DNA of 64,000 bases from Choristoneura fumiferana (GCF_025370935.1 NC_133494.1:19004377-19068376), one strand, 5' to 3'; positions 10,601 through 22,394 are shown, numbered from the stretch's first letter. A program made the numbers and translations. Notes: a model not told the origin generated them from the sequence alone.

Positions 10601-11404
10601 TGTCTAAATTGTGAAAGTCCTTGCGCCTCCTCCTATACCAGTACAAGGTCCAAGGTCCTCCTCCTCCTATACAATATCCTCACCATGTGTAAGCTAGGAT
10701 GACGAGTTTCGTATAACATTGTGGTTTTTATTCTACGACACCTGCGAGAGGAGATGCGCCAGTCCTCTTTCAAAACTAGCCACAGTTTACTTACTTACTT
10801 AACTACTTTACTTTCAGGTTATAACACACGTCATTATAGCTGAGCATGTACCTTCTCATTAACATGTGTTTTTTATGAGCAATAAATGTTTTTTCTTTAT
10901 TTCTTTAATTATTGCCAGTTTAATCCAGTTCGACTCGCACTGGCTAGCTTTCTTTTATTTTGCAGCACATTCCAAATATAATTTTAAAAGCTCCAAATTC
11001 AAACCAACCGTCGACTTCGTGGCGGCAACAAAAACGTTACACAACTGTCAAATTGTCAACTCCATCACCCTTCGCGGCAAGCGGTAAAAACCTTGGAGCG
11101 TTTACCCTACTGGAGAGACCAGTGATGGATGAGCCTAAAAAAAGAACCAAAACTAAATTTCACCCTTCTTAACTTAATTTTTTCTAAATACTAAGCAAAT
11201 TCTAATTTTTATTATTTTTGTTCTTGATTTTGTAACTTAATCATTATTGTAGGGAGGGGGCCGTTAATACTTTAATAAATACAACATAATGTACTTTAGT
11301 TTCCTGTTAACCTTAGCGGTCCCCCGACACCGACGACGCTTAGATTAAAAAAATATTACTAGATACTTTATACTAAATTAACTTAGGCTAATTTTGCGGG
11401 AAAA
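10601..11404. other. No gene seen
   Basis: Spacer with CTCCTCCTATAC repeats near 10627-10670 and a remnant of an AATAAATGTTTTTTCTTT-type LINE tail near 10880. Confidence 0.35.
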
Positions 11405-11470
11405 CAGCATAGTCCCCGCGGGATAGGGATAAACGAATTCTTCGCAGATGAAGTCGCGGGCAACAGCTAG
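11405..11470 (+). mobile_element. Lep1-like 3'-end fragment
   Basis: CCCCGCGGGATAGGGATAAA, then GAAGTCGCGGGCAACAGCTAG. It ends with the usual CTAG terminus. Confidence 0.6.
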
Positions 11471-12137
11471 GTAGTCCAGAATTATTTTTACTTTTTAGTT
11501 GTCTTTTTTGGCGGGGTTTTTTTGTCGGCGTTTTTTTCGGGCGTTTTTTTATTTTTGCTGGCGTTTTTTGTGTCGGGGGTTTTTGAAATTTTTAATTTAA
11601 GTTTTTTTAGTGGATAAGGAATACTACTCAAACGTTTTTGAGAAACATATTAGTATCGTTACTATTGTCTCGCATTCCACAAAGCGACAGAATCTTTGCA
11701 TCTTTTTAATATGGTATAAAGTATAAAGTCACTTCCCGAAGTTTGTACTTTTAGAGATTTAAACTAAGCGACGGATTTAAATGCGATGTTCACCTTCACA
11801 TTAGGTATTTTTTACGAAAGGTATATGTATATACCATATGCATATACTAACGACTTGCCCTGGCTTTACACGGGAGTAGTTTTGAGAAAACGAAGCTGAA
11901 AATTTTCAAGTACTTTTTAAATAGAGACTTTTTTAAATTGTACTTACTCGAACCGGGCCGGGGCGGGTCGCCAGTTTTGTATAAAAAAAAAATCACACGG
12001 CACCACCAGTTTTTTAATGCTCTAAGATATTGACTGAGTGCAATAACCTCCTATCTCTGTATTTGAATGTTGACAATACAAATGTGATATCGATATGGAC
12101 TTGGGTCGATTCGCCGATTTGCAACTGATGGCGACCA

Positions 12138-12181
12138 TTTTTAACCCCGATGCAAAGAGAGGGGCGTTATAAGTTTGACCG

Positions 12182-12213
<32 letters not shown>

Positions 12214-12388
12214 CTGTCTGTGGCACCGTAGCTCTTAAACGGGTGGACCGATTTGAATGCGGTTTTTTTAAGTAGAAAGCAGGTTTCTAGCGATGGTTCT
12301 TAGACATGTCTTATCAAAATCGGTTCAGCCGTTTTTGAGATATTGATTTTTGAAGTCACAAAGTCGGGGGTTTTCCCAACATTTTTTT
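12138..12388 (+). repeat. CCCCCGACGC-family repeat, copy 3, with (TG)n expansion
   Basis: The family order is intact: AACCCCGATGCAAAGAG, GACCGCTATG, (TG)n at 12186-12212, GGCACCGTAGCTCTTAAACG, TTATCAAAATCGGTTCAGCC and GTCGGGGGTTTTCCCAAC. The microsatellite sits at the internal TG site common to the family. Confidence 0.75.
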
Positions 12389-12593
12389 GGTTAAGTTAGG
12401 TTATGTATTATTGCTTTGTGTTACATGAAAAATCACAAAGGGAGCGAGTTCACGGTGCTCAAGCGAAAGCAGCAATGTTATGCATTTTGCAGGATTTTGC
12501 TTGCAGGTCTAAAACTAGATTTTAGGTAGCTGTTGTCCGCGACTTTGCGAAGTATTTTGTAGTCCATAATTTATGCATAAATTCGAGCAAATA

Positions 12594-12622
12594 TCGGCGG
12601 TCGGTCGTAAAATCCGCCAACA
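12594..12622 (+). repeat. End fragment of the 25.6-kb palindromic family
   Basis: CGGCGGTCGGTCGTAAAATC matches the terminus of the element at 25630-26217. The copy is truncated after about 28 bp. Confidence 0.5.
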
Positions 12623-13165
12623 TAAATGACGCAACTTCAAATAAATATTTGCAAAAACAACTGAACTTTTTTTTGTCGCTTAACGCCATCTACATGTTTG
12701 AATTTTCCGGAGTTTAGAATAGTTATCTTAGGAAGGAATAGTATCAAAGTACGGAAACACAAACAAAGCCGGGTTAGCCATTTCACAATCACCAAATATT
12801 ACCATTCTTAACTGTCACTCTGACACGTGGCCGGCAATAAAGCAAATAATCGACTGGAATCGTATTTCACAATCGAATCGTATAATCGTATTACTTCGAC
12901 ACGGTTTACTCATTTGCTTTGTCAATATTAAGCTTTTACTTGTTAACGCATAACTGCCTCTGTCAATATTGGATAATGCGTTGACCTCTTTTTTTATACG
13001 GGAATGACTATGCGCTTGTATGTACATTAAGTACCTAAGATGTTGTTGTTGTTGATACCTCAAACTAACCTTACCAGCGGACAGAAACCATTTATTAAAA
13101 AAGTACCTACCTACATAAGCTTTTGCCTTTTAGCTTCATTAGCAACGAATTATAGTTTTATTTAT

Positions 13166-13317
13166 CTACAGTCGAGGGCTTTAATTCATGAATCACCATG
13201 GAACCATTTCACAGTAAACGTCATAGTGACATCGCATTAATTAACTATGAAAATCGTAATGACTTTTCCTTTGAAAAGGTTCCATGGCGGCTCGTGAATA
13301 AAAGCCCTTGAGTGTAC
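13166..13317. mobile_element. Palindromic MITE, TACAGTCGAG terminus
   Basis: Left TACAGTCGAGGGCTTTAATT...CACCATGGAACC pairs with right GGTTCCATGG...AAAGCCCTTGAGTGTA. The centre is about 60 bp. Confidence 0.7.
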
Positions 13318-13863
13318 TAGACTTTAACTGTGGCTTCGCACGCGTAAATTATTAATGATTCGAAGTTTAATTAAAACTCCAGGAATAAAGGAGAAACCTC
13401 GAACATAGCTCTCTCTATTTCGTAGGGACAATTTTTTTTTGCCATCAGACTCCCGTCATTCATCATTTTTAAATCTGGCAACCCTGCGACCAAAACGTCA
13501 ACGACCACTGACAGCTCTATGGCCGTAAATAAATCAAGGCCGGATTGGCGCTAACTCTCACATCCGCCCACAGACAATCAATTTTCGATGCCGACCATAA
13601 CTTGTAGAGTGAGAGTGATCACTGGACTTTTAGGGTTTAGACCTTAGTTTGTGATTTATTAGAATTTGTTTTCCTACACGCACGATAATAGTTAAACGCT
13701 GTGGTAGCATAGTTAGCCTTGGTAATCTGACTTATAAAAAAATGTTTTATTAATCCGTCAGTTACAAAATATCGGATGGTTTTTTTTTTTCAATCAAACA
13801 AAAAATAATAAAAGATGAAGCATGTCAAAGTTCGGGAGTGGTCTGTGCCGCCAAGTACTATTA

Positions 13864-14244
13864 TTAAGAGCGTTTATACCTGCTGAGCTGGCAACGTTGC
13901 ATTTTTGTTAGTTTTTCTCAATTATTCCATAAAAATTTAACGAAAATAAAAAATGTGGTCTGATAGAACTCTTCTTATGGTATAAGTTAAGTAATGTGTC
14001 TACTCCAATAATAAAATTATTCGTGATAGACTTTTATATTCTTAAAAACTAATAAATGTTTATCGGTTTTTAAAGAAAATAAAAGTTCTATCACGAATAA
14101 TTATTGGAGTAACATTAACTTATATATTAAGAAGAGTTCTATCAGACCACAGTTTTCATTTTCATTTTTTTTTGGATTAACCGAGAAAAACTATAAAACT
14201 AAAAAATGAAACGTTGCCAGCTCAGCATGTATAAACGCTCTTAA
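13864..14244. mobile_element. Long palindromic MITE bounded by TTAA
   Basis: The arms are about 170 bp. TTAAGAGCGTTTATAC...GAGCTGGCAACGTT at the left mirrors AACGTTGCCAGCTC...GTATAAACGCTCTTAA at the right. Internal blocks such as GGTCTGATAGAACTCTTCTT also mirror. Ends at TTAA suggest a piggyBac-type target site, but TTAA could also be part of the arm. Confidence 0.8.
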
Positions 14245-14268
14245 GTAAGTATTTATTATTTAAGTACG

Positions 14269-14622
14269 ACGACCCGATGGCCAAGTGGTTAGAGGACCTG
14301 ACTACGAAGCTTAAGGTCCCGGGTTCGATTCGGTTAGGCGTATTATAAAGTTAATGATTATATCATGGACAGGGATATTTGGTAATAATTCCGATCCGCA
14401 TTAGCGATCCCTTCGCATGAGCGAACCTACTGTGTTAAAAATAAAGTTGTGTTAAATACTTGTGATGTATACATATCATTTAATAATATTGTAAATCTGT
14501 TTAAAAAAATATTTACCTCGTTGAGTTTCTTGCCGGATTCTTCTCAACAGAGGTTTTTCCGAACCGCCTTTTATAGCCTAAATTGAATAAAGACATTTTG
14601 ACTTTGACTTTGACTTTGACTG
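14269..14622 (+). mobile_element. SINE with tRNA-Arg-like head and (TGACTT)n tail
   Basis: GATGGCCAAGTGGTTAGAGG (A-box region), CTGACTACGAAGC (resembling a tRNA-Arg ACG anticodon arm) and GGTTCGATTC (B box) start the unit. The body matches 7508-7591. The 3' end (TTGAGTTTCTTGCCGGATTC, AGCCTAAATTGAATAAAG) is shared with 10111-10600 and ends in TTTGACTTTGACTTTGAC. Confidence 0.75.
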
Positions 14623-14904
14623 CTGGCTCGTGCTGAGGCACCGACCAACTTCAGATTGGTAGAAAATTATTTTCATGGTTCTTTGTAGTCGGTTAATTTT
14701 TTTTGTAATATTTTTCTAAATACACTTAAAGAGCAACCAGCACAGACAATTCTGAAGGCGAGGTGTGAAAAAATAATTCTTGTTTCACAACATGATTACC
14801 ATTAAATTTAGATACAAATAATAGATTTTCACTAGACATATCACCGACAATGTCACTTTGGTGAAATAGGAGCCTGCATAAAGCAGCGCACCGTGTTAAA
14901 GATT

Positions 14905-15090
14905 AGTTTTTTTTTAATTCGACTGGATGGAAAACGAGCAAGTGGGTCTCCTGATGGTAAGAGATCACCACCACCCATAAACATCTGCAACACCAGGGGT
15001 ATATTATTGCAGATGCGTTGCCAACCTAGAGGCCTAAGGTGCGATACCTTAAGTGCCAGTTATTTCACCGGCTGTCTTACTCTAGTTGTA
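14905..15090 (-). mobile_element. Non-LTR 3'-end repeat (GGTGGTGATCTCTTACC family)
   Basis: On the minus strand: GCATCTGCAATA...GGTGTTGCAGATGTTTATGG, GGTGGTGATCTCTTACCATC, AGGAGACCCACTTGCTCG, then AATTAAAAAAAAA. Other copies lie at 42256, 42903, 48527 and 56628. Confidence 0.7.
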
Positions 15091-16460
15091 TACTATATAC
15101 ATTATACAGATTTTCTGCGTGCCTTAAGTTGTGTTTTATGTAAAAGGAACGGCGCAAACGACGAACGGCTTCCAACAATGCAATAAATCGTTGTTAAAAA
15201 CACATTAACTAATTATTTTTCTGGATCTGCAAACAATCTCCGCTGTAGCCATTTGCTTGCCGCCAAATCGCACAAACAAGGTACTTACGTCCGCTATAGC
15301 TAAAAAATACTTACCTATTATAATTATTAGACTGGTGATAAAAGGGCGGGCTCCTACTTTGCCCAGCGGATGAGCTTTGCGATCCAGCGTGGCAATGCTG
15401 CTAGCGACTTGGGATTCTTCCCACGCGTCAACAGTGGTGTTTTTTTAAGTTTTTCCATTTATTGTCTTTATTTGTTTACTTTTATAGTTAAGTTCGTTAG
15501 TTTAGGAATAATTTGCTATTTAAAAGTTATCACACAACAAAAAAATGAGTTTCTATCGATGAAAAATTGTTATTTGTTATCAAATACTTTATATGTCTTC
15601 GAGTGTCACCTAACTTACACAGTTTATATAAACGTTTTAGAACATTTAAACCACGCATAACTTGAAATTTGATATTGCTCGTCCCTGTTTTAGATAAGAT
15701 AATATACCTTCTTAAAATGGGAAAAAATTGCCGAGCCATTTTCACCGCAAAGTTAAATGCCAGCTGTATGGCAAAAACATCACAAAATATTATTACCATT
15801 TTTTAGGAATATTGGCTGCCATAAAAAATGTTACAGCACTTAATTGATCCATATTATGATTATATTTAAATTTTTACCTTTTTTGGACTATTTTTTGCCC
15901 GTAATCTTACCTCGTCAATAGATGTCAGTTCGTTTCTCTAGTCAATATTATGATATGAAGAGAGCAGTTCAAACGCTCACAGAATAACCCTACGCTGCAA
16001 AGACTCCGCTCACACGCGTCGTTAATAAAAGGGTTTTTTTTCACTAATTGGCCCTCTCCATTCGAAATGTTAAGCAGTGGCGTGCAAAATTACAATTTAA
16101 AGAAGTCAAATTTCTTCTGAAACTATAATCTAGTCCTTGCTTCTATTGAATTAAATTTTCTACTCTTATCCATTCATTCACCGTTTGTCCATTTATTCAT
16201 TTATTAGGGTTCACATCTCGTCGTCATTTAATCCCAACTTTCTATCCACGAAGTTCTTTGTTAATTTTAGCACATTAAATTTTAACAAACTTCAATTAAC
16301 TTGAACCGGGTCGAGGCGGAGAAGATTAAAAATAATTACGTAAAGAACTGGCGGAAGTGATCACCGGTGGAATTGCTGGGTTAAAAAGTTTTATGTTTTA
16401 TTGCCCTTAGAATTTCAGATGCGTTTTTTAATTGCATGTCTTAAGTAACGAGTACTGCCT
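15091..16460. other. No gene seen
   Basis: Unique-looking AT-rich sequence. Overlapping short frames at 15370-15799 run on both strands without recognisable motifs. Confidence 0.35.
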
Positions 16461-16684
16461 TTTCGCAACGTAACGTTTGGCAATCTGTTTCATTTCGCAA
16501 CTTTTCATTTCGCAAACTAAAACTGTAAATATTTCAGGATTTTTTCAGGGCCATCGTGTAGAACCATTTAGGTTAGGTTAGGTTAGTTTTATAAAAATCC
16601 TGAAAAAATTACAGTTTCAGAAATATTAAACAGTTGGGAAATGAAAAGTTGCGAAATGAAACAGGTTGCCAAACGTTATTCGCC
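16461..16684. mobile_element. Palindromic element with (TTAGG)n at its centre
   Basis: Arms: AACGTTTGGCAATCTGTTTC / TTTCGCAACTTTTCATTTCG at the left, and CGAAATGAAACAGG / GCCAAACGTTATTCGCC at the right. TTAGGTTAGGTTAGGTTAG lies at 16568-16586. Confidence 0.65.
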
Positions 16685-16967
16685 GAAACATTAGTAAACC
16701 CTTAATTATGTATCTTGTTTAATAAATAATACTGATACTAATCGAATACTAAGTCAGATAATGACTACCTTGGTGCACACTAATTATGTAAGGATTTTTG
16801 TTTACACCTTTTACTAACCCTATCAATGAAATATAAAACGCAGAAGTTGAGTTTACAATATTTTTATTTCTATCAATAGAAAGTGCACTTGAAGTAAAAA
16901 CTATCTTAAAAATAACCAAAGTATATCTACAATTCGCTTAAATCTTCAACACAAAGAACATAATATA

Positions 16968-17085
16968 ATGACTCTTTATTGGGCGCCACATAGAAAGGAA
17001 TACAGAAAACAGGCTCATGGAGATAGTTTATAAGGAAATCAATAGGCGGCTTTGTCGCTTCAGAGCGATTTCTTCCAAGCAGTAA
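16968..17085 (-). mobile_element. LINE 3'-end remnant
   Basis: ATGACTCTTTATTGGGCGCC, CAATAGGCGGCTTTGTCGCT, TCAGAGCGATTTCTTCCA. The GGCGG-CTT-TCAGAGC module also occurs at 20395-20430 and in diverged form at 22555-22600. Confidence 0.5.
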
Positions 17086-17730
17086 CAACAAGAAATAAAG
17101 AATAAATTACAGCAGATGTTTTAATTTATTTTAATCACGCATAGTCATTTGATTTATCGTTATACTTATACACATTCGTGGTATACACTCAGAATCCATC
17201 TAAAAATAGAAATATCATCTCACAACAGTCACATTTCACATTTCTGACCACCCTTATTATAGTTAAACTCATTTGTATACGCTGTACAGATTTACTATTC
17301 ATAAACTTAAGTGTACCCCTTATCTTGTCCCTGTGTGTATACAACGGGATGAGCGATGGTCTAATAAAAATATGTCGTCATAAAAATATAATATTAATAG
17401 CAAAGGATAGAATTATTAGGGTCTGGCACGGGTTAAAAATATAGCTTTATGATATATTAGAAGATAATTGCAGCTTTGGTGTAATATTTATTGTCAGGGC
17501 ATATTTAAAGGAAACTTGTTCGTTCCTGCTTTGTAGTAAGGGTGTTTCTTGTTTGTTATAAAGGGTGTGTTAGACAAATGTCTCTTGGCTTGTTTGGTGT
17601 CATAAAAATTTAATTTGTTTTTAACTCAGATTAAGTGTGGTATTAGTTATTTTTAGGGCGCCCTCTGAGTATAATTAAGTTGCTAAGAGCATCAGTGTTT
17701 ATTTATAACAATTTGCTATATCACTACGCT
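17086..17730. other. No gene seen
   Basis: AT-rich spacer. The frame at 17178-17444 has no recognisable domain. Confidence 0.35.
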
Positions 17731-17826
17731 AATTCCCGAGACTTTGTCTGCGTAGAATTCGTTTATCCAGGATAAAATTATCGTATGCCCTTTCCCCGGG
17801 GCTCACGCTATCCTTACACCGAATGG
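17731..17826 (-). mobile_element. Lep1-like fragment
   Basis: TTCCCGAGACTTTGTCTGCG, TAGAATTCGTTTATCC, then CCCCGGGGCTCACGC and ACACCGAATGGG, in the order of minus-strand copies. A SINE follows immediately. Confidence 0.55.
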
Positions 17827-17849
17827 GATATTTTTCTTTTTCAATGTAT

Positions 17850-18160
17850 CATCCCAGCCTATATATGTCCCACTGCTGGGCACAGGCCTCCTCTCAGAAC
17901 AAGAGGCTTGGGCCATAGTTCCCACGCGGGCCCATGCGGATTGGGAACTTCACACGCACCATTGAATTGCTTTGCAGGTTTGTGCAGGTTTCCTCGCGAT
18001 GTTTTCCTTCACCGCATAGCTCGTGGTAAATTTCAAATGTAATTCCGCACATGAATTTCGAAAAACTCAGAGGTGCGAGCCGGGTTTGAACCCACGACCC
18101 TCTGCTTGAGAGGCGATAGGTCAAACCACTAGGCCACCACGGCTTTCAATCAATTTCGGC
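17850..18160 (-). mobile_element. Full-length tRNA-derived SINE with 12-bp target-site duplication
   Basis: Same SINE as at 10221. TTTTCAATGTAT flanks it at 17838-17849 and 18161-18172. The duplication places the 5' end beyond the tRNA-like head, leaving about 20 bp of extra 5' sequence. The tail is short (CATC). Confidence 0.9.
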
Positions 18161-18295
18161 TTTTCAATGTATGCGGTGACCAGATGGTCCCATTGGCATG
18201 ATGGCGCCATTCGCAAGACCGGCAGCTTGCTGATTTGGTAACATGTCCACACCTAAAGCTTTGACATACCTAAGCATTTTTACTTTATTTTATTT

Positions 18296-18345
18296 ACTTC
18301 CACATTTTGCCACGAATAAATGTTTTTTTCTTTCTTTCTTTCAAA
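18296..18345 (+). repeat. LINE tail with (TTTC)n
   Basis: TTGCCACGAATAAATG followed by TTTCTTTCTTTCTTTC. The same tail occurs at 24484, 41500 and 62475. Confidence 0.5.
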
Positions 18346-18761
18346 TCTTTTACATTTGACAGTATTGTCTTAATCTGTTTATGGTGCAATCGAATGTAAA
18401 AGGTTTCTTAGATTTAGATTCCTGATACGATAAAAATCGTGGCTACGCAATATCCGTTAATGGACGGATATGAAGAGCGCCGTGAAGCTTTTTTTTTAAT
18501 CTTAAGAGTTTCAACAAATTGCACAAAAAACGAAAAAAAAATCTTACTAGCCAGTACACAATTTGTCGCCACCTCTAAATTCCATCAGACATGCATGTAG
18601 ACTGTCTACTATCTATCAGTACAGTATACACTTGTAACTCTCCGCACTATTAAATTCAATTGGTTTGAGACTGACTCCATTGGATCGCAGTATGCAATAA
18701 TTAACCAAACTTTTTTATATATTGCCAATATATTTATCCAACTGTCTGACAGTCGGGTAAA

Positions 18762-18941
18762 TTAGAAAAGTTGAAAACTCCCGATACTGTCATTTCAATG
18801 TTCAATATCTCAAAAAGGACTAATCCGATTTTGATGAAACATAGCTAAGAACCACCACAAAGAAACTTGCTTTATTCGTTTGAGAGCTACGATTCCGCAG
18901 AAATACGAGAGCTTTCATAAACACCCCCTTGGGGGTTAAAA
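18762..18941 (-). repeat. CCCCCGACGC-family repeat, copy 4
   Basis: Read on the minus strand: TTTTTAACCCCCAAGGGGG, GCTCTCAAACG, ATCAAAATCGGA and GAGATATTGAAC. Diverged. Confidence 0.55.
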
Positions 18942-19475
18942 AAGAATTCCGCAGTGTATGTACCCCATTTGTTTGCACTGCTATTTACTGTATACTACCT
19001 ACCATACTTCTGAAAAACCGAGATAACAGATCTAGAGACTGATCGCTATATAGAAAAAAAAACTAGAAAATATGGTTCAGCTGCCACTGTGTCGTGTTTT
19101 GAATAAAATGAACGATTACTTCATTTGTGTCTCAAAATATGAGAAGTTACGGTCCATTAGTATTTCTCGCTCTACTTACACTACTAAACGATGCGCTTGC
19201 GTTTAACTAATTTAAATACACTGCTTCGTATACACAAATAGAATCAAAGCTAGTCGTCTGTTTGGCATATTTGTTATTCAACTGGCAAAAGTATTGAAGG
19301 AAATAAAGCTATAGATCATTTTATTTGAAGTAACAAGTTTGACATTTTAGTATTTAACTGTAGCTGCGAATGAATGATAGTTTGGATATGATTATTTTTG
19401 TAGTTGGACCAAAACGAAACGAATGAGTTTTATTTCGGAAAGCTTTTTATTAACTTGCAATTTGTGTTTGTGTAA

Positions 19476-19768
19476 TGTAATGTGCGGGTCAAATCTTTCA
19501 AGTTAAATTTGACCCACTTTTAGTAGTCGGATTGTTTTGAAATTTGGTATACTTTTATAAATTGCGTGACAATACAATAATCTGGGAGTGACATCCTGCT
19601 AGTCTGGCCAGGATCGTCTCCGCAGGACGGAACTCTTCAACGGTTAATAGCATCGACTTGAAATTCGGTATGCAAATGTAGTTTGGGTGACAATGCAAGT
19701 ACAGTCAACAAAAACTACAGTCAGCAAAAAAAGCTTGTATTAAAAATTATTTTTACCAAAAACCTATT
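19476..19768 (+). repeat. AGGACGGAACTCTTCAACGG repeat family, copy 1
   Basis: Contains TTTCAAGTTAAATTTGACCC, GTAGTCGGATTG, GTGACAATACAATAATCTG, GATCGTCTCCGCAGGACGGA and GGTATGCAAATGTAGTTTG. Copies at 29298 and 39108 (+) and 36711 (-). Confidence 0.7.
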
Positions 19769-19787
19769 CTTAAGTAAATTAGTTAAA

Positions 19788-20030
19788 AGCCGTGGTGGCT
19801 TAGTGGTTTGACCTATTGCCTCTCAAGCAGAGGGTCATAGGTTCAAGACCAGGCTCGTACCTCTGAGTTTTTCAAAATGTATGCGTTAAATTACATTTGA
19901 TATTTACCGCGAGCTTACGGTGAAGGAAACCATCGCGAGGAAACCTGCACACACCCGAGAAGAAATTTAAAGGTGTCTGTGTGAAGTTCTCAATCCGCAC
20001 TTGGCCCGCGTGTGAACTCATTCTGAGAGG
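19788..20030 (+). mobile_element. Diverged tRNA-derived SINE, 3'-truncated
   Basis: GCCGTGGTGGCTTAGTGGTT, AGAGGGTCATAGGTTCAAGA, TACCGCGAGCTTACGGTGAA and CCGCACTTGGCCCGCGTG follow the SINE order. Many changes are present, and the copy stops at CATTCTGAGAGG before the RTE-like tail. Confidence 0.75.
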
Positions 20031-20254
20031 TTGATTAATTAACTACCACGATTTTCCATCAATATTTTATTTTGTCTTGGCGACGTATTGGACAATCAAT
20101 TCCATCGCTGAGATCAAAGCCATCCCGTGGGAGACTCAACAGTAATTAATTACTTTAGTTTGTTTTGATTTGTGTCGACAAGAAGCATTTGTATTGTAAA
20201 TGTATGGATGCATCTCATCATATACTTTACATGAACAATACAATATACTCTTTA

Positions 20255-20345
20255 CGAGCGCTGGTAGTTTAAAAATAGACGTGTATAAGTGCCCATTGCG
20301 GCCTATTCACTGAATAAATGATTTGAATTTGAATTTTTGAACATC
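20255..20345 (+). mobile_element. LINE 3' end with (GAATTT)n tail
   Basis: GAGCGCTGGTAGTTTAAAAA, TGCCCATTGCGGCCTATTCA, GAATAAATGATTTGAATTTG. Matches 47540-47645. Confidence 0.65.
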
Positions 20346-20843
20346 AACACATAGTACAGAAAATACAGGTATAGTAGAGATTTTCTAAGGTTAGCAATTG
20401 GCGGCCTTCTTGCTTCAGAGCCATCTCTTATAGACAATCTTTACAATAGACAGAAGTAAGGAATTTTAGCAACAATGTGACCTACCATGCTGGCCGGTAC
20501 CGCAAAAAAGGAATAAAAATCAAACGGTTTATTTTCACTTTTGTTGCATTTTGAATTTAGAAGATTTGCTGGAAAAATCGAAATTGGAAAGATGAGATTT
20601 TTTTCTAAATGTTGCATGCAATTCAGGATGCGGTTATACTTCTAATAATCGTAATATTTTTATAATTTTCCAATTTTCTTGTTTAACTCCATAAGAATGG
20701 TTAACTGTTTTTGTTTTTCAGCGTATAAGGATTATTATCGTACCTGTTTTTACTTCAATTGCAATTGCCATTTTATCGCATCTACCATTCCTGTTTACCG
20801 ATGTATGCTTTATTTCTGTTATGGCACTCCAGGTCTTTACCTT

Positions 20844-21103
20844 CATCCCAGCCTATATACGTCCACTGCTGGGCACAGGCCTCCTCTCAGAACAAGAGGG
20901 CTTGGCTATAGTTCCCACGCGGCCCAGTGCGGATTGGGAACTTCACACGCACCATTGAATTGCTTCGCAGGTTTGTGCAGGTTTCCTCACGATGTTTCCT
21001 TCACCGCAAAGCTCGTAGTAAATTTCAAATGTAATTCCGCACATGAATTTGGAAAAACTCAGAGGTGCGAGCCGGGGTTTGAACCCACGACCCTCTGTTT
21101 GAG
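20844..21103 (-). mobile_element. 5'-truncated SINE with 13-bp target-site duplication
   Basis: The tail and body are as in the other copies, but the unit stops in the anticodon-like region (CCTCTGTTTGAGAGG) and lacks the A box. AGGTCTTTACCTT occurs at 20831-20843 and 21104-21116. The shared AGG may be microhomology with the SINE. Confidence 0.85.
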
Positions 21104-21116
21104 AGGTCTTTACCTT

Positions 21117-21609
21117 ATCATGTCTTAAATGCAATGTTTAACTATGTGACTGTTTGTTGCCTTAATAAATTAAAAAAAAATAAAAAAAACAATAATAAGT
21201 ATTAAAACCAACTCATGATTGATTAATGTTAAAAATGCGCCAATTTTGTCATTAAAATGTTTTGTAGTCTTTGAATTTCTTTTTATAAACATTTACTATG
21301 TTACCAAAAATATTTATACCGATAAATTGAGTTTGGTATAAAAGTCTCGAATAGATTTTTTCCAATAATAATCCTGCCATGAGCCTCGCAGTTTTCCGTC
21401 CACTGCGGTTAGATTTAACCACAGACCATACAAGTTAGAATATATCTAGTATGTTGTTACACAAACGTCCGAGCTTAGCCCGTAGTTTTATGGGCCTATC
21501 CCGGCTCCACGTTATTCGGATAGTTTTTAAGCCTTTTAGTAAAATGTGTGCGGGTAAATTAAAGTTTGGAAAAATTGCGGCGACTCGCTATTTACTGTTT
21601 AAGCCACTA
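21117..21609. other. No gene seen
   Basis: Spacer beginning with an A-rich run (21168-21192). Nothing is recognised. Confidence 0.35.
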
Positions 21610-21825
21610 TCCCTACTAATATTATAAATGCGAAAGTAACTCTGTCTGTCTGTCTGTCTGTCTGTTACCCTTTCACGTCGAAACCACTGAACCGATTTTG
21701 ATGAAATTTGGTATATAGGTAGTTTGAACCCCAGGGATCAACATAGGATACCTTTTATTCCGGTAGAGGGCGCCACCGCGCGATAACCTAGATCAGCGCA
21801 GACGTAGTCGCGGGCATAAGCTAGT
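21610..21825 (+). mobile_element. Full-length Lep1-like element
   Basis: Begins CCCTACTAATATTATAAATG, then (TCTG)n, TTTCACGTCGAAACCACTGA, ACCGATTTTGATGAAATTTG, TATTCCGGTAGAGGGCGCC, GTAGTCGCGGGCATAAGCTAG. The copy at 43788 in opposite orientation matches almost base for base. Confidence 0.8.
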
Positions 21826-21879
21826 ATTATATACTTAAACATCCAAGAATCGAGAACAAAAATTCGTATTTGTCTTACA

Positions 21880-21962
21880 TTAATATCTGCACCGACCGAA
21901 GATCGAAACCGGGGCCTTAAGCTTAGGTAGTCAGGTTCTCTAATCACTAAGCTATCTTCCGT
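21880..21962 (-). mobile_element. tRNA-Arg-like SINE head fragment
   Basis: On the minus strand: TAGCTTAGTGATTAGAGAAC, CTGACTACCTAAGCTTAAGG and CCCCGGTTTCGATC, parallel to 14275-14335. Confidence 0.55.
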
Positions 21963-22354
21963 ATCTATTACAGTCAGTTGATCAAACTATACTTAAAATT
22001 AAGTATAATGCCCTCTAACTGTAATTACAAGTGTCTTCTGCAAAACCTCTGTAGGTATTTCAATAGACCCGAGCTGCCTTCTCTATTACGATTCATTTTC
22101 TGCGTTTATTACATTCTTTGCTCGAACAAAAGTGGCTGAATGACTTAATTTCACGTTTTATTTATACAGAACGATAAAAACTTCAAGTTTTATGAGAAGA
22201 CTCCGTAATTGTCAAAAAAAAGCCCAGTCACGCTTGCGGATCGTAAGGTTGTTTCTCTGTGTCTACTTTAATGATTATAATTTCAATTATCATCATTTCA
22301 TTTATATTTCCTTACTAGTTTTTGCCTACGTCTTTGCTCACTTTAACCCATTTG

Positions 22355-22356
<2 letters not shown>

Positions 22357-22393
<37 letters not shown>
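22357..22393. repeat. (AC)n microsatellite
   Basis: About 18 uninterrupted AC units following GAA. Confidence 0.95.

Positions 22394-22394
<1 letters not shown>

Noticed and set aside
14269..14341. Possible genuine tRNA-Arg gene
   Set aside because: The acceptor stem does not pair, and the sequence continues into a SINE body with a LINE-like 3' end.
21644..21665. TCTG direct repeats as a possible CRISPR-like or satellite array
   Set aside because: A short (TCTG)n tract internal to Lep1-like and other repeat families, without spacers.
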